From positions 1-64,000 of the forward strand of contig JALSIM010000010.1 of NCBI GenBank assembly GCA_026990035.1: a stretch of DNA of 64,000 nt, written 5' to 3'. This document shows, piece by piece, positions 45,931-56,269 of the stretch. The notes beneath the pieces are model-generated. The model did no database searches and was not told the origin of the DNA. It saw only the letters and a program-made list of their open reading frames with translations. The translations under genes were made by a program, and so were the position numbers. Position 1 is the first letter of the stretch. Every line of letters starts with the position of its first letter. Source of the stretch: Alphaproteobacteria bacterium (lineage in GTDB: Bacteria; Pseudomonadota; Alphaproteobacteria; Geminicoccales; Geminicoccaceae).

Positions 45931-47066
45931 AGGAGATGTCGGCTCTGGAAAGCATGCAGGCGACGGCGACCGCCGCGGCCGTCGACGCCGCCCCCGCCGC
46001 CGAAGTCGGACCGGTATCGGCCGCCGGGCCGGGGACGGCGCCGGCGAGCGTCACCGAACCCGAGATCCCGCCGGGCACCGAGACGGTCCGGCTGACGGTG
46101 CGGGAGGCGCTCCGCGATGCCATGGCCGAGGAGATGCGGCGCGATCCCGACGTCTTCCTGATGGGCGAGGAGGTCGGGCACTACCAGGGTGCTTACAAGG
46201 TGAGCCAGGGGCTGCTCGACGAGTTCGGGGAGCGGCGGGTGATCGACACCCCGATCACCGAGGCGGGCTTCACCGGGCTCGCCGTCGGCGCCGCCTTCGC
46301 CGGTCTGCGGCCGATCGTCGAGTTCATGACCTGGAACTTCGCCATGCAGGCGATCGACCATCTGATCAATTCGGCGGCCAAGACCCTCTACATGTCGGGC
46401 GGCCAGGTGAACTGTCCGATCGTGTTCCGGGGGCCCAACGGTGCGGCGGCGCGGGTGGCCGCCCAGCACAGCCAGGAATTCGCCTCCTGGTACGCCCATT
46501 GTCCGGGGCTCAAGGTGGTGGCGCCGTACAGCGCCGCCGACGCCAAGGGGCTGCTGAAGGCCGCGATCCGTGATCCCAACCCGGTGATCTTTCTCGAAAA
46601 CGAGATCCTCTACGGCCATGGTTTCGAGGTTCCCCTGCTCGAGGATTTCGTCCTGCCGATCGGTCGGGCACGGATCTGGCGCCGGGGTGCGCATGTCACC
46701 ATCACCGCCTTTTCGCGGATGGTGGAGGTGGCCCTGCAGGCGGCGGAGGTGCTGGCCGGAGAGGGGATCGAGGCGGAGGTCGTCGATCTCCGCACCCTCC
46801 GGCCTCTCGATCGCGCCACCATCCTCGAATCGGTGAAGAAGACCAACCGTCTGGTTTCGGTCGAGGAAGGCTGGCCGCAGTGCGGCATCGGTGCCGAGAT
46901 CGCCGCGATGGTGATGGAGGAGGCTTTCGACTGGCTCGACGCGCCGGTGCTGCGCGTCACCGGTGCCGATGTGCCGATGCCCTATGCCGCCAATCTCGAG
47001 GCCCTGGCGCTGCCGCGCGTCGAGGAGGTGGTCGCCGCCGTCAAGCAGGTCTGTTACCGAAGCTGA
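45687..47066 (+). CDS. pdhB: Pyruvate dehydrogenase E1 component beta subunit with N-terminal lipoyl domain
   Basis: The 459-residue protein begins with a lipoyl domain (residues 1-80; lipoyl-Lys in [11 protein letters not shown]). An Ala/Pro-rich linker (90-125) leads to the E1-beta transketolase-like core ([18 protein letters not shown] ... [23 protein letters not shown]). A lipoyl domain on E1-beta is known from alphaproteobacteria. It sits with pdhA and E2, and its lipoyl domain closely matches that of pdhC in DNA sequence. Confidence 0.96.
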   Translation: MPVEILMPALSPTMTEGNLSRWLKREGEKVSPGEVIAEIETDKATMEVEATEEGVLARILVPEGTEAVPVNTPIALLLEDGEEMSALESMQATATAAAVDAAPAAEVGPVSAAGPGTAPASVTEPEIPPGTETVRLTVREALRDAMAEEMRRDPDVFLMGEEVGHYQGAYKVSQGLLDEFGERRVIDTPITEAGFTGLAVGAAFAGLRPIVEFMTWNFAMQAIDHLINSAAKTLYMSGGQVNCPIVFRGPNGAAARVAAQHSQEFASWYAHCPGLKVVAPYSAADAKGLLKAAIRDPNPVIFLENEILYGHGFEVPLLEDFVLPIGRARIWRRGAHVTITAFSRMVEVALQAAEVLAGEGIEAEVVDLRTLRPLDRATILESVKKTNRLVSVEEGWPQCGIGAEIAAMVMEEAFDWLDAPVLRVTGADVPMPYAANLEALALPRVEEVVAAVKQVCYRS

Positions 47067-47091
47067 GCCGAGGCCGTCCGGAGAAGCCCCC

Positions 47092-47335
47092 ATGCCGATC
47101 ACCATCACCATGCCCGCGCTTTCGCCGACGATGACGGAGGGCAATCTTTCGCGTTGGCTGAAGAAGGAGGGGGAGAAGGTGGCGCCCGGCGATGTGATCG
47201 CCGAGATCGAGACGGACAAGGCGACGATGGAAGTGGAGGCGACGGACGAGGGGATATTGGCGAAGATCCTGGTCCCCGAGGGCAGCGAGGGAGTGGCGGT
47301 GAACACCCCGATCGCGGTGCTCCTGGAGGAGGGCG
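47092..47335 (+). repeat. Lipoyl-domain coding repeat, copy 2 (pdhC)
   Basis: This segment pairs with 45687-45930; the copies lie 1.4 kb apart in the same orientation. Similarity at silent positions hints at recent duplication or gene conversion. Confidence 0.7.
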
Positions 47336-48369
47336 AGGATGCGTCGGCCCTGGAGGCGGTGACGGCGGCTCCCGCACCGGCTTCTGCCCCTTCCCCGGCG
47401 GCCGAGACCCCGGCAGCGCCGGAACGGGCTCCCGGGACGGCGGCTCCGTCGCCGGCACCGACAGCGACCTCCACACCGGCCGCCCCGGCCGCCGAAGGCG
47501 AGCGGATCTTCGCCAGCCCGCTGGCCCGGCGGATGGCCGCCCAGGCCGGTATCGATCTTCGGGGCGTTCCCGGCAGCGGCCCCCACGGGCGCATCGTCAA
47601 GGCCGACATCGAGCGGATCCTCGCCGGCGCCGAAGCCGCCGTGTCGACGGCCGAGAAGGCGCCGCCGGCACCACCGGCGGAAGCGGCCTGGGAGGAGATC
47701 CCGCTTTCCACCATGCGCAAGGTGATCGCCAGGCGCCTCACCGAAGCCAAGCGGGACATCCCGCATTTCTACCTGACCATCGACTGCGCGCTCGACGCCC
47801 TGCTCGACATGCGCAAGCGGCTCAACGAGCGACCGGGAGCCGAGTACAAGCTTTCCGTCAACGATTTCGTCATCAAGGCGGCGGCGCTGGCGATCCGCGA
47901 GGTGCCCGACGTCAACGCCTCCTGGGGCGGTGACAAGCTCTATCGCTACCGGGACATCGACATCTCGGTGGCGGTGGCGGTTCCGGGCGGGCTGATCACC
48001 CCCATCGTCCGCAAGGCCGATCAGAAGGGGCTGGCGACGATTTCCGCCGAGATGAAGGACATGGCGGCCCGTGCCCGCGAGGGGAAGCTCCTGCCCGAGG
48101 AATACCAGGGCGGCGGTTTCTCGATCTCCAATCTCGGCATGTACGGGATCCGGGAATTCGCCGCCGTCATCAATCCGCCGCAGGCCTGCATCCTCGCGGT
48201 GGGGGCCGGCGAGAAGCGGCCGGTGGTCCGCGACGGCGCACTCGCGGTGGCGACCATGATGACCGTTACCCTGTCGGTCGATCACCGGGTGGTCGACGGC
48301 GCCCTCGGTGCCCGCTTCCTGCAGGCCTTCAAGACACTCGTCGAGGACCCGCTGGCCTTGCTGCTGTGA
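47092..48369 (+). CDS. pdhC: Pyruvate dehydrogenase E2 component (dihydrolipoamide acetyltransferase)
   Basis: A 425-residue E2 with one lipoyl domain (1-80, [11 protein letters not shown]). An Ala/Pro linker follows, then the peripheral-subunit-binding domain ([17 protein letters not shown]...[10 protein letters not shown]). The acetyltransferase domain ends in [18 protein letters not shown], with the catalytic His and Asp. ATG 47092 replaces the longer frame, which would start inside pdhB. Confidence 0.96.
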   Translation: MPITITMPALSPTMTEGNLSRWLKKEGEKVAPGDVIAEIETDKATMEVEATDEGILAKILVPEGSEGVAVNTPIAVLLEEGEDASALEAVTAAPAPASAPSPAAETPAAPERAPGTAAPSPAPTATSTPAAPAAEGERIFASPLARRMAAQAGIDLRGVPGSGPHGRIVKADIERILAGAEAAVSTAEKAPPAPPAEAAWEEIPLSTMRKVIARRLTEAKRDIPHFYLTIDCALDALLDMRKRLNERPGAEYKLSVNDFVIKAAALAIREVPDVNASWGGDKLYRYRDIDISVAVAVPGGLITPIVRKADQKGLATISAEMKDMAARAREGKLLPEEYQGGGFSISNLGMYGIREFAAVINPPQACILAVGAGEKRPVVRDGALAVATMMTVTLSVDHRVVDGALGARFLQAFKTLVEDPLALLL

Positions 48370-48410
48370 ACCCCGGCCGCACGGCGACGAACGGGAAAAA
48401 GGAGAACGAC

Positions 48411-49808
48411 ATGGCCCGGCACCGGTTCGACCTGATCGTCTTGGGCGGCGGCCCGGGCGGCTATGTGGCCGCCATCCGGGCGGCCCAGCTCGGCATGAAG
48501 ACCGCGGTGGTCGAACGCGAGCATCTGGGCGGCATCTGCCTCAACTGGGGCTGCATTCCGACCAAGGCGCTGCTGCGCTCGGCCGAGATCTTCGACCATA
48601 TCGGCCATGCCCGCGATTTCGGCATTCGCCTCGAAGCGCCGACCATCGATCTGGCGGCGATCGTCAAGCGTTCGCGCAAGGTCGCCCGCCAGCTCAACCG
48701 CGGGGTCGCCCATCTGCTGAAGAAGAACGGGGTCGGCCTGTTCGAGGGCGAGGGGCGGCTCGCCGGCAAGGGGAGCTTGGCGGTCGCCACCGAGGGCGGC
48801 GAGGAGATTCTCGAAGCGCCCCACATCATCCTCGCCACCGGTGCCCGGGCGAGGCAGCTTCCCGGCCTCGAGGCCGACGGAAAGCTGGTCTGGACCTACA
48901 AGGAGGCGATGGTGCCCGAGCGGCTGCCGGCCTCGGTGCTGGTCGTCGGCAGCGGCGCCATCGGCATGGAATTCGCGAGCTTCTACCGCTCCATGGGGGC
49001 CGAGGTGACGGTGGTCGAGGTCCTCGACCGGGTGCTGCCGGTCGAGGACGAGGAGATCTCGGCCTTCGTCCACAAGGCCTTCGAAAAGCGTGGCATCGGC
49101 ATTCGTGTCGGCACCACCGTCGAGGCGCTGGCGAGGGGCGGCGATCGGGTGACGGCGACCCTCGAGCGTGCCGGCGAGCGCATGGAGATCACCGTCGAGC
49201 GGGTGATCATGGCGGTCGGCATCGTCGGCAATGTCGAGAACATCGGTCTCGAGGGCACCGCTGTCCGGGTCGAGAAGAGCCATGTGGTGACCGATCCCTT
49301 CGGCCGTACCGACGAGCCCGGCATCTACGCCATCGGCGATCTCACCGGACCGCCCTGGCTGGCCCACAAGGCCAGCCACGAGGGGGTGGTCTGTGTCGAG
49401 AAGATCGCCGGGATGGAGGGCGTGCATCCCCTCGACGTCACCAAGATCCCGGGCTGTACCTACTGCCATCCGCAGGTGGCCAGCGTCGGCCTCACCGAAA
49501 AGGCGGCGCGCGACGCCGGCCGGGAAGTGCGGGTCGGCCGCTTTCCCTTCATCGGCAACGGCAAGGCGATCGCCATGGGGGATCCGGAAGGCATGGTGAA
49601 GACGGTGTTCGATGCCGCCACCGGCGAGCTCCTCGGCGCCCATATGGTGGGCAGCGAGGTGACCGAGATGATCCAGGGCTACGTGATCGCGCGCCAGCTC
49701 GAGGCCACCGAGCTCGAGCTGATGCATACGGTGTTCCCGCATCCCACCATCTCCGAGGCCATGCACGAGGCCGTGCTTGACGCCTATGGCCGGGCCATCC
49801 ACATCTGA
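48411..49808 (+). CDS. lpdA: Dihydrolipoamide dehydrogenase (E3)
   Basis: The 465-residue flavoprotein reoxidises the lipoyl groups of E2. The N-terminal FAD motif [21 protein letters not shown], redox disulfide [20 protein letters not shown] motif [12 protein letters not shown] and C-terminal [17 protein letters not shown] are present. ATG 48411 has AAGGAG upstream; the frame start at 48366 has none. Confidence 0.96.
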   Translation: MARHRFDLIVLGGGPGGYVAAIRAAQLGMKTAVVEREHLGGICLNWGCIPTKALLRSAEIFDHIGHARDFGIRLEAPTIDLAAIVKRSRKVARQLNRGVAHLLKKNGVGLFEGEGRLAGKGSLAVATEGGEEILEAPHIILATGARARQLPGLEADGKLVWTYKEAMVPERLPASVLVVGSGAIGMEFASFYRSMGAEVTVVEVLDRVLPVEDEEISAFVHKAFEKRGIGIRVGTTVEALARGGDRVTATLERAGERMEITVERVIMAVGIVGNVENIGLEGTAVRVEKSHVVTDPFGRTDEPGIYAIGDLTGPPWLAHKASHEGVVCVEKIAGMEGVHPLDVTKIPGCTYCHPQVASVGLTEKAARDAGREVRVGRFPFIGNGKAIAMGDPEGMVKTVFDAATGELLGAHMVGSEVTEMIQGYVIARQLEATELELMHTVFPHPTISEAMHEAVLDAYGRAIHI

Positions 49809-49825
49809 GCCCGAAAGGATCGGCC

Positions 49826-50770
49826 ATGGCCAGCGTCACCGTTCTCGATCGCAGACTGCCCCGAAAGCCGCCCTGGCTGCGGGTGCGGGCCCCCACCTCG
49901 CGGGCCTTTCACGAAACCCGCCGGCTGATGCGCGGCAAGCGGCTGCACACGGTCTGCGAGGAGGCCGCCTGCCCGAACATCGGCGAGTGCTGGCAGCAGC
50001 GTCACGCGACCTTCATGATCCTGGGCGACACCTGCACCCGGGCCTGCGCCTTCTGCAACGTCAAGACCGGTCGGCCGAAGCCGGTCGATCCCCTGGAGCC
50101 GGTCCGTCTCGCCGAGGCGGTGGTGGAGATGGGGCTCGCCCATGTCGTCATCACCTCGGTCGATCGCGACGATCTCGAGGACGGCGGGGCCATGCAGTTC
50201 GTGCGCTGCATCGAGGAGTTGCGCCGCCGGGCGCCGGAGACCACGGTGGAGATCCTGACCCCCGACTTCCTGCGCAAGGAGGGAGCCGCCGAACGGGTGA
50301 TCGACGCCCGACCGGACGTCTTCAACCACAATCTGGAGACGGTGCCCCGTCTCTATCGGACGGTGCGGCCGGGAGCGCGCTATTTCCATTCCCTGCGGCT
50401 GCTGCAGCGGGTCAAGGAACGCGATCCCGGCATCTTCACCAAATCCGGGATCATGGTCGGGCTGGGCGAGGAGCGGCGCGAGATTCACCAGGTGATGGAC
50501 GATCTGCGGTCGGCCGATGTCGATTTCTTAACCATTGGCCAGTATCTTCAGCCCACCGCGCGCCACCATCGGGTGGAGCGCTTCGTCCCGCCCGAGGAGT
50601 TCGAGGCCCATGCCCGGACGGCCCGTGCCAAGGGGTTCCTGATGGTGTCCGCTTCTCCCCTGACCCGTTCCTCCTACCACGCCGGCGAAGATTTCGCCCG
50701 CCTGCGGGCCGCCCGCGAGGCCCGGCTCGCCACCGCCGCCGGGGACGGGGAGGGTACCGGGCCGCGCTGA
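49826..50770 (+). CDS. lipA: Lipoyl synthase
   Basis: A 314-residue radical-SAM enzyme that inserts sulfur into octanoyl domains. The auxiliary cluster cysteines are Cys44, Cys49 and Cys55 ([12 protein letters not shown]). The radical-SAM cluster cysteines are Cys70, Cys74 and Cys77 (CTRACAFC), and LTRSSY near the end ligates the auxiliary cluster. Its place beside the pdh genes fits its role in lipoylating both E1-beta and E2. Confidence 0.96.
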   Translation: MASVTVLDRRLPRKPPWLRVRAPTSRAFHETRRLMRGKRLHTVCEEAACPNIGECWQQRHATFMILGDTCTRACAFCNVKTGRPKPVDPLEPVRLAEAVVEMGLAHVVITSVDRDDLEDGGAMQFVRCIEELRRRAPETTVEILTPDFLRKEGAAERVIDARPDVFNHNLETVPRLYRTVRPGARYFHSLRLLQRVKERDPGIFTKSGIMVGLGEERREIHQVMDDLRSADVDFLTIGQYLQPTARHHRVERFVPPEEFEAHARTARAKGFLMVSASPLTRSSYHAGEDFARLRAAREARLATAAGDGEGTGPR

Positions 50771-51264
50771 TGCCCACCCACGCCGAAAAGCGCTATCTTC
50801 CCTATCGTCCGGATCAGCTCTTCGATCTGGTGGCCGGGGTCGATCGCTATCCCGAATTCCTGCCCTGGTGCAAGGCGGCGCGGGTGACGCGGCGCGAGGG
50901 CAACGTGTTCTACGCCGACATGGTGGTCGCCTTCCGCATGTTCCGGGAGCGCTTCCGGTCGAAGGTGACCCTGCGGCCGAAATACGGCATCGACGTCGCC
51001 TACGTCGACGGGCCGTTTCGCTATCTCAACAATCACTGGCGTTTCGAACCGGCGCCCGACGGCGGCTGCATCGTCGACTTCTATGTCGATTTCGAGTTCC
51101 GTTCACGGCTGCTGCAGCAGCTCATCGGTCTCCTTTTCAACGAGGCGGTGCGCCGGATGGTCGGGGCCTTCGAGGCCCGCGCCCGTCAGCTCTACGGCGA
51201 GGGCGTGAAATCGGAGCTGGATGCCGGCGACGCCGCCGGCGCGGCCGGCGCCGCCGCCGGTTGA
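50770..51264 (+). CDS. COQ10/RatA-like START-domain protein
   Basis: A 164-residue protein beginning RYLPYRPDQLFDLVAGVDRYPEFLPWCKAARV, the hallmark of the polyketide-cyclase/COQ10 (RatA) group. These proteins bind hydrophobic ligands such as ubiquinone or interact with ribosomes. An Ala/Gly-rich tail (about 150-164) is not part of the fold. Its ATG overlaps the lipA stop (TGATG). Confidence 0.88.
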   Translation: MPTHAEKRYLPYRPDQLFDLVAGVDRYPEFLPWCKAARVTRREGNVFYADMVVAFRMFRERFRSKVTLRPKYGIDVAYVDGPFRYLNNHWRFEPAPDGGCIVDFYVDFEFRSRLLQQLIGLLFNEAVRRMVGAFEARARQLYGEGVKSELDAGDAAGAAGAAAG

Positions 51265-51393
51265 TCCGCGTCCCGGCCCCGATTCTCCGACCACCCGGTT
51301 TTCCCCGGACATCCGATCGCCCGCCCCTTGCCGGCGGCGGCACCGCGCCCTAAGCCTTCCCGCAGGGGGAGTTCGCCAGGACGGGAGCGGGTG

Positions 51394-51993
51394 ATGCAGC
51401 GACGTGTGTTCGTGGGGCTGATGACGGCGGCGATGGCGGTCCCGGCGGTGTCGGGAACGGCCCTGGCCCAGTCGGTCGAGGTCAGGGAAGGAGTGATCGG
51501 CAGCCCCGATGCGCCGGTCACCATCATCGAGTATTTCTCGATGACCTGTCCCCACTGCGCCAATTTCCACAAGGACACCCTGCCGGTGCTGAAGGAGCGG
51601 TACGTCGATACCGGCAAGGTCCGCTTCCTGCTGCGGGATTTCCCGCTCGATCGCTACGCCCTGTTCGCGGCGGTGATCGCCCATTGTGGCGGCAACGCGC
51701 GGTATCCGGCCTTCGTCGACGTGTTCCTCGAAACCCAGCAGCAGTGGATGAACGCCGCGGATCCGCTCGCCGCCCTCAAATCCCTGGGACAGCTCGGCGG
51801 TCTCACCACCGAGCAGATGGACGCCTGTCTGGCCGACGAGAAGATGATCGACGCGGTGCTGGAGATGCGGCTCGAGGGCGAGCAGACCTACAATGTCAAT
51901 TCGACGCCGAGCTTCATCATCGGCGGCAAACTCTATGCCGGCAACAACTCGCCGGAAGGCTTCGCCCGGATCATCGATCCGCTGCTGCCCTGA
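51394..51993 (+). CDS. DsbA-like periplasmic thioredoxin-fold protein
   Basis: A 199-residue protein with a signal peptide MQRRVFVGLMTAAMAVPAVSG... cut near ALAQ. The thioredoxin-like domain has active-site Cys52-Pro-His-Cys55 and a Ser-Thr-Pro stretch near residue 170 (VNSTPSFII) that would be the cis-Pro loop. It resembles the DsbA/BdbD group (disulfide formation or maturation). ATG 51394 follows GGGAGCGG. It precedes smc after 99 bases. Confidence 0.9.
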   Translation: MQRRVFVGLMTAAMAVPAVSGTALAQSVEVREGVIGSPDAPVTIIEYFSMTCPHCANFHKDTLPVLKERYVDTGKVRFLLRDFPLDRYALFAAVIAHCGGNARYPAFVDVFLETQQQWMNAADPLAALKSLGQLGGLTTEQMDACLADEKMIDAVLEMRLEGEQTYNVNSTPSFIIGGKLYAGNNSPEGFARIIDPLLP

Positions 51994-52030
51994 GCCGCCG
52001 GCCCGGCTCAGCCCGGAGATGACGGTGCCG

Positions 52031-52058
52031 TTGCCTGTTTCTACCGGCGTGTTATGTT
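52031..52058 (+). promoter_or_regulatory. Candidate smc promoter
   Basis: TTGCCT (52031-52036), a 16-base spacer and TATGTT (52053-52058) sit about 35 bases before the TTG start of smc at 52093. Confidence 0.4.
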
Positions 52059-52092
52059 GCCGCCGTAACCCCGAGATATCGCGGCCGGGCTT

Positions 52093-55000
52093 TTGAAGTT
52101 CACCCGACTTCGTCTCAGCGGCTTCAAGTCCTTCCCCGACCCCACCGAGGTCGCCATCGAGGAGGGGCTCACCGGCATCGTCGGTCCCAACGGCTGCGGC
52201 AAGTCCAACATCGTCGAGGCCCTGCGCTGGGTGACCGGCGAGAGCTCGGCCCGGGGGGTGCGCGGCAGCGAGATGGACGATGTCATCTTCAACGGCTCGT
52301 CGCTGCGGCCGCGCTTCGATTTCGCTGAGGTGACGCTGACCCTGGAAGGGCCCGTCGAGGGGCATGTCGAGGCCGGCGCCGAGCTCCGGGTTTCCCGGCG
52401 TATCGGCCGGGGCGCCGGATCCGTCTACCGTATCGCCGGCCGGGAGGCGCGGGCGCGGGATGTCCAGCTCCTGTTCGCCGATGCCGGCAGCGGGGCGCGC
52501 AGTGCCGCCTTCGTCAACCAGGGACAGGTGACGGCGATCGTCGACGCCCGACCCGACGAACGGCGGCGCCTGCTGGAAGAAGCGGCGGGCATCGGCGGCC
52601 TCCACGCCCGCCGGCGGGAAGCGGAACTGCGTCTCGCCGCCACCGAGCGCAACCTCGCCCTGGTGGTCGAGCGTCTCGCCGAGCAGGAGCGCCAGCTCGC
52701 CGTCCTGGCCCGGCAGCAGCGCCAGGCGGAACGTTTCAGGCGGCTCCAGGGCGAGCTTCGGCGGCTCGAAAAGCTGCGGCTGCTCGCCCGGCTCGAGAGC
52801 CTGCGCGGGGAGATGGCCGATCGCCGTACCGCATTCACGGCCGAGGAGCGACGTCACGCCGCGGTCACCGCCGAGCTCGAGGTGGCGCGCCGCAATCGGG
52901 AGGATCTCGAACGGGCGCTGCGGGCGGCCGAGCAGGCGCGGGGGAGCCTGGCGGCATCCCGCGTCCGGGCCGAGGAGCGGCTGCGAAGTCGGCGTCTCGC
53001 CATCGAGCGGGAACGCGGCGAACGGCTTCGGCTGGAACGCCGGATCGCGGAGCTCGAAGGCGAGATCGCCTCCCTGTGCGACCGCCTGCGGGAAGGCGAA
53101 CGGCGGGCGGGGGAGCTCCAATCCCGCGAGACGGAGCTGGAAGCGGAAGCCGAAAGGCTGAAGCTGCGGCTGGAGCAGGAACACGAGCGGCTGGCGGTGG
53201 CCGAGAGGGAGCTCGCCGCCGTCGAGGATCGCCTGCGCGGAACGCTCGCCGAAGAGAGCCGGATCCTGGCCGATCTGGAGGCTGCCGAACGCGCCTCGGA
53301 GGAACTCCGAAATCGTCGCGGGACGCTGGAGGCGCGTCTCGCCGATACCGAGCGGGAACTGGCCGCCGTCGCCACCGGCGAGCCGGCCGCCGAACTGGCG
53401 GTCCGGGAATCCGAGCGCGGGAAGCTGCGTAGCCGGCTCGCCGAGCAGGAGGCGGCCGTGGCCGAGATCCGGGAGAGGTTGTCGGCTCTCGAACGCGAGC
53501 TCGCCGAAGCCGAAGCCCGTGGCGCCGCGCTGGCCGCCGAAGGTGACCGCCTGCGGGCCCTCGCCCGCGAACGGGAGGCGGCGCTCGAGGCCGTCCGTGA
53601 ACGACGGCGACTGCTCGAAGAGGCGCTGGCGGCGGCCGCAGAGCGAGGGGTTCGGCTGCGACGCGAGCGGGACGAGCTGGAAGCGCGGCGCATCCAGCCG
53701 GCGATTGCCCGGCTCGCGCAGGAACTCGAAGAGGTTCGGGCCGCGCGGGAGGCGATCGAGGACCGGATCCGCGAACTGGAGAACGGACGCGCCGGGCTCG
53801 TGGCGCGCCGGCAGGAGGCCGCCGCCGAGCGGGCCGCCAGCGAGCAGCAGCGGATGCGCCTCGAATCGGAGATCGCCGCCCTCGAAGGGCTGTTGCCCGC
53901 CGCCGCTCCCGATCCCCTCATCGATCGGCTGGACCCCGACGCCGAGGAGACGCGGGCGTTGATGGCGGCGCTCGGCGAGGAGCTGCTGCTGGGTACCGAC
54001 AGGTCGGCGCCGGCCCATTGGCGGGAGGCGTCGGCCGGGGCGCGCGACGGCGCCGATCCGCCGCTGCCCGAAGGGGTGGAGCCCTTGGCGGCGCGGATCG
54101 CCGGCACCCCGGCCCTGGCCCGGCGTCTGGCGATGACCGGGCTGGTCGAGGCGGAACAGGCCGAAAGGCTCCACCCTCGTCTCGCGCCCGGCCAGGTCCT
54201 GGTGAGCCGCGACGGCGGCATCTGGCGCTGGGACGGTCTCGTGCGGGGGGCACGGGCGAGTGCGGAGGTGATCGCCAGGCTCGATCGTCGTCGGCGCCTC
54301 GGCCGGCTGCGCCGTCTGCTGGTCGAGCGGCGGCGCCGGGAGGAGGCGGCGGCGACGACGCTGGCCGGGATCGAGGCGGAGCTCGCCGCCCTCGAGGCCG
54401 AGGCGGCGGAGCTCGCCGACCGTCGCCGCGCTCTGGAACGGCGGGAGGACATCCTCCGCCACCGTCGGGATACGCTGCGGCGCGACGGAGAGACGGTCGC
54501 CCGCCGCCTCGCCGGCATCGACGAGGAGATGGCCGCCCTGGATGCGGAGGCGGCGGGACTTCGCGAACGGCGCCGTGAACTCGACGCGGAGGCGGCACGA
54601 CTGGTCGCCGATCGGGAGGAGGAAGAGGCGCTGGCGGCTCTGGAAGCACGTCGGACGGCGGCCGCGCAGGCGGTGGCGCGGCTCGGCCGGGCCGTCGCGG
54701 AGAAGGGCGAGGAGCTGGGCCGGCTGGTCACCGGCCTCGAGGAGCTGCGTCGCCGGGAGGCCGCGTTGGAGCGGGACCTCGCCGAACGGCGACAGCGGCT
54801 CGCGGCCCTCGGCGAGCGGTCGGCCGCTCTGCGGGCGACAGTCGAGACCGTGCGGGGCGAACTGGCGGCGCTCGAGGAGACCACCGCCGCTGCCCGGCTG
54901 CGGGTGGAAAGGCTGCGCGGGATGCGGCAGGAGGTGGAGGCGCGGCGGAGCGAGCTCGAAACGGCCCGCCTCGCCCTCCGCGAGGCCCGCGACGCCGCCC

Positions 55001-56157
55001 GGGAAAGGTGCGAGGCGGCGGGGGTGCGGCTCACGGCGCTCGACAAGGAGCGCTCGCTGGTCGCCGGCGAACGGACCCATCTGGAAAGTCTGCGCGAGGA
55101 TCTGGAGCAGCGGCTCGCGCAGCTCGGCGGGGCGCTGGAAGCCAGCCGCAACGAGCGCCGTCTCATGGCCGCTCCGGGTGCCGACACTTCGGTCGGCGAG
55201 CTGGAGGCCGAGCTCGCCCGCCTGGCGCGGGAGCTGACGGCCGAGGAAGAGGAGCGACAGCGGCTGGAGCGGGCGCTTCGCTGCTGCCGGGAGAAGGTCG
55301 AGGCGCTGGCCGCCACCGCCGGGGATCTGCGCGAACGGCGGGCGGCGTTGCAGGGCGATCTGGCGCGGCTGGAAGGCGAGGCGGAGGCGGTCGAACGCGA
55401 GATCCGCGAGAGGCTGGGGCGGCCGGCCCGCGAATTCCTGGCCGATCCCGAGATCCGCGAGGCTCTCGCCGAAGTGTCTCCGGCCGAGATCGAACCCCGG
55501 ATCGAGAAGTTGCGGCTGGCCCGCGAGCGGCTCGGGGAAGTCAATCTGCGCGCCGCCCGCGAGCATGCCGAGCTCGAGGAGGCGGTGGCCGGGACCCGGG
55601 CCGAGGAGGCCGAGCTTCGGGCCGCGGTGGAGCGGCTGCGGGGCGCCATCGCCACCCTCGACAGGGAAGGCAGGCGGCGGTTGCTGGCGGTGTTCGAGAC
55701 GGTGGATCGCCATTTCAAGCTGCTGTTCCGCCGCCTCTTCGGTGGCGGGGAGGCGCATCTGCGGCTCACCCGGCTGGACGAGCCCTTCGCCGCCGGCCTC
55801 GAACTGGAGGCGATGCCGCCCGGCAAGAAGCTGCAGCATGTGAGCCTGCTCTCCGGCGGCGAGAAGAGCCTCGCCGCCCTCGCGCTCGTCTTCGCCTTCT
55901 TCCTCGCCCGCCCGAGTCCGCTCTGCGTGCTCGACGAGGTGGACGCCGCCCTCGACGATGCCAACGTCGAGCGTTTCCTGGCGATGATGTCGGAGATCGC
56001 GGCGCAGACGGAAACCCGCTTCCTGGTGGTCACCCACCACCCCCTGACGATGGCCCGGATGGACCGGCTCTACGGGGTGACGATGACCGAGCCGGGGGTC
56101 TCGCGGCTGGTCTCCGTGGTCCTCGAAACGGCGGTGGCGCTGCGCGCTACGGCATGA
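52093..56157 (+). CDS. smc: Chromosome segregation SMC ATPase
   Basis: The 1354-residue condensin-type protein is large relative to the typical 1150-1200. The N-terminal ATPase half has GPNGCGKSNIVEALRWV. Two very long Arg/Glu/Leu/Ala coiled coils flank a hinge at about 600-725. The C-terminal half has signature LSGGEKSLAALALVFAF and Walker B LCVLDEVDAALDD. It uses a TTG start (52093), because MKFTRLRLSGFKSF is the family N-terminus. The extra length is in the coils. ScpA/ScpB are not in the window. Confidence 0.95.
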   Translation: MKFTRLRLSGFKSFPDPTEVAIEEGLTGIVGPNGCGKSNIVEALRWVTGESSARGVRGSEMDDVIFNGSSLRPRFDFAEVTLTLEGPVEGHVEAGAELRVSRRIGRGAGSVYRIAGREARARDVQLLFADAGSGARSAAFVNQGQVTAIVDARPDERRRLLEEAAGIGGLHARRREAELRLAATERNLALVVERLAEQERQLAVLARQQRQAERFRRLQGELRRLEKLRLLARLESLRGEMADRRTAFTAEERRHAAVTAELEVARRNREDLERALRAAEQARGSLAASRVRAEERLRSRRLAIERERGERLRLERRIAELEGEIASLCDRLREGERRAGELQSRETELEAEAERLKLRLEQEHERLAVAERELAAVEDRLRGTLAEESRILADLEAAERASEELRNRRGTLEARLADTERELAAVATGEPAAELAVRESERGKLRSRLAEQEAAVAEIRERLSALERELAEAEARGAALAAEGDRLRALAREREAALEAVRERRRLLEEALAAAAERGVRLRRERDELEARRIQPAIARLAQELEEVRAAREAIEDRIRELENGRAGLVARRQEAAAERAASEQQRMRLESEIAALEGLLPAAAPDPLIDRLDPDAEETRALMAALGEELLLGTDRSAPAHWREASAGARDGADPPLPEGVEPLAARIAGTPALARRLAMTGLVEAEQAERLHPRLAPGQVLVSRDGGIWRWDGLVRGARASAEVIARLDRRRRLGRLRRLLVERRRREEAAATTLAGIEAELAALEAEAAELADRRRALERREDILRHRRDTLRRDGETVARRLAGIDEEMAALDAEAAGLRERRRELDAEAARLVADREEEEALAALEARRTAAAQAVARLGRAVAEKGEELGRLVTGLEELRRREAALERDLAERRQRLAALGERSAALRATVETVRGELAALEETTAAARLRVERLRGMRQEVEARRSELETARLALREARDAARERCEAAGVRLTALDKERSLVAGERTHLESLREDLEQRLAQLGGALEASRNERRLMAAPGADTSVGELEAELARLARELTAEEEERQRLERALRCCREKVEALAATAGDLRERRAALQGDLARLEGEAEAVEREIRERLGRPAREFLADPEIREALAEVSPAEIEPRIEKLRLARERLGEVNLRAAREHAELEEAVAGTRAEEAELRAAVERLRGAIATLDREGRRRLLAVFETVDRHFKLLFRRLFGGGEAHLRLTRLDEPFAAGLELEAMPPGKKLQHVSLLSGGEKSLAALALVFAFFLARPSPLCVLDEVDAALDDANVERFLAMMSEIAAQTETRFLVVTHHPLTMARMDRLYGVTMTEPGVSRLVSVVLETAVALRATA

Positions 56158-56179
56158 TGCCGCACGGATTCCGGCCGCC

Positions 56180-56208
56180 TTGACAGGGCCGGGGGCCGTT
56201 TTTAGGTT
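56180..56208 (+). promoter_or_regulatory. F0 ATP synthase operon promoter
   Basis: TTGACA (56180-56185), a 17-base spacer and TAGGTT (56203-56208) form a strong sigma-70-type promoter about 60 bases before the atpI ATG at 56270. Confidence 0.6.
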
Positions 56209-56269
56209 TGCGCCGCCTTCGCGGGCCGGGGCGGCAGGCCGCGGTCGGGCTCGCGAGGGTACGGAGCGG

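Noticed and set aside
44631-47759. 1042-codon antisense open frame over pdhA-pdhC
   Set aside because: GC-rich antisense shadow of the pdh genes; no ribosome binding site or recognisable motif.
51230-51264. GCC-rich inverted repeats at the end of the COQ10-like gene as a terminator
   Set aside because: They are produced by an Ala/Gly codon run within the coding sequence, with no T-run afterwards.
50770-51264. Toxin reading of the RatA-like gene
   Set aside because: No antitoxin partner is adjacent. Its position next to lipA and its COQ10-type start favour a housekeeping ubiquinone-related role.
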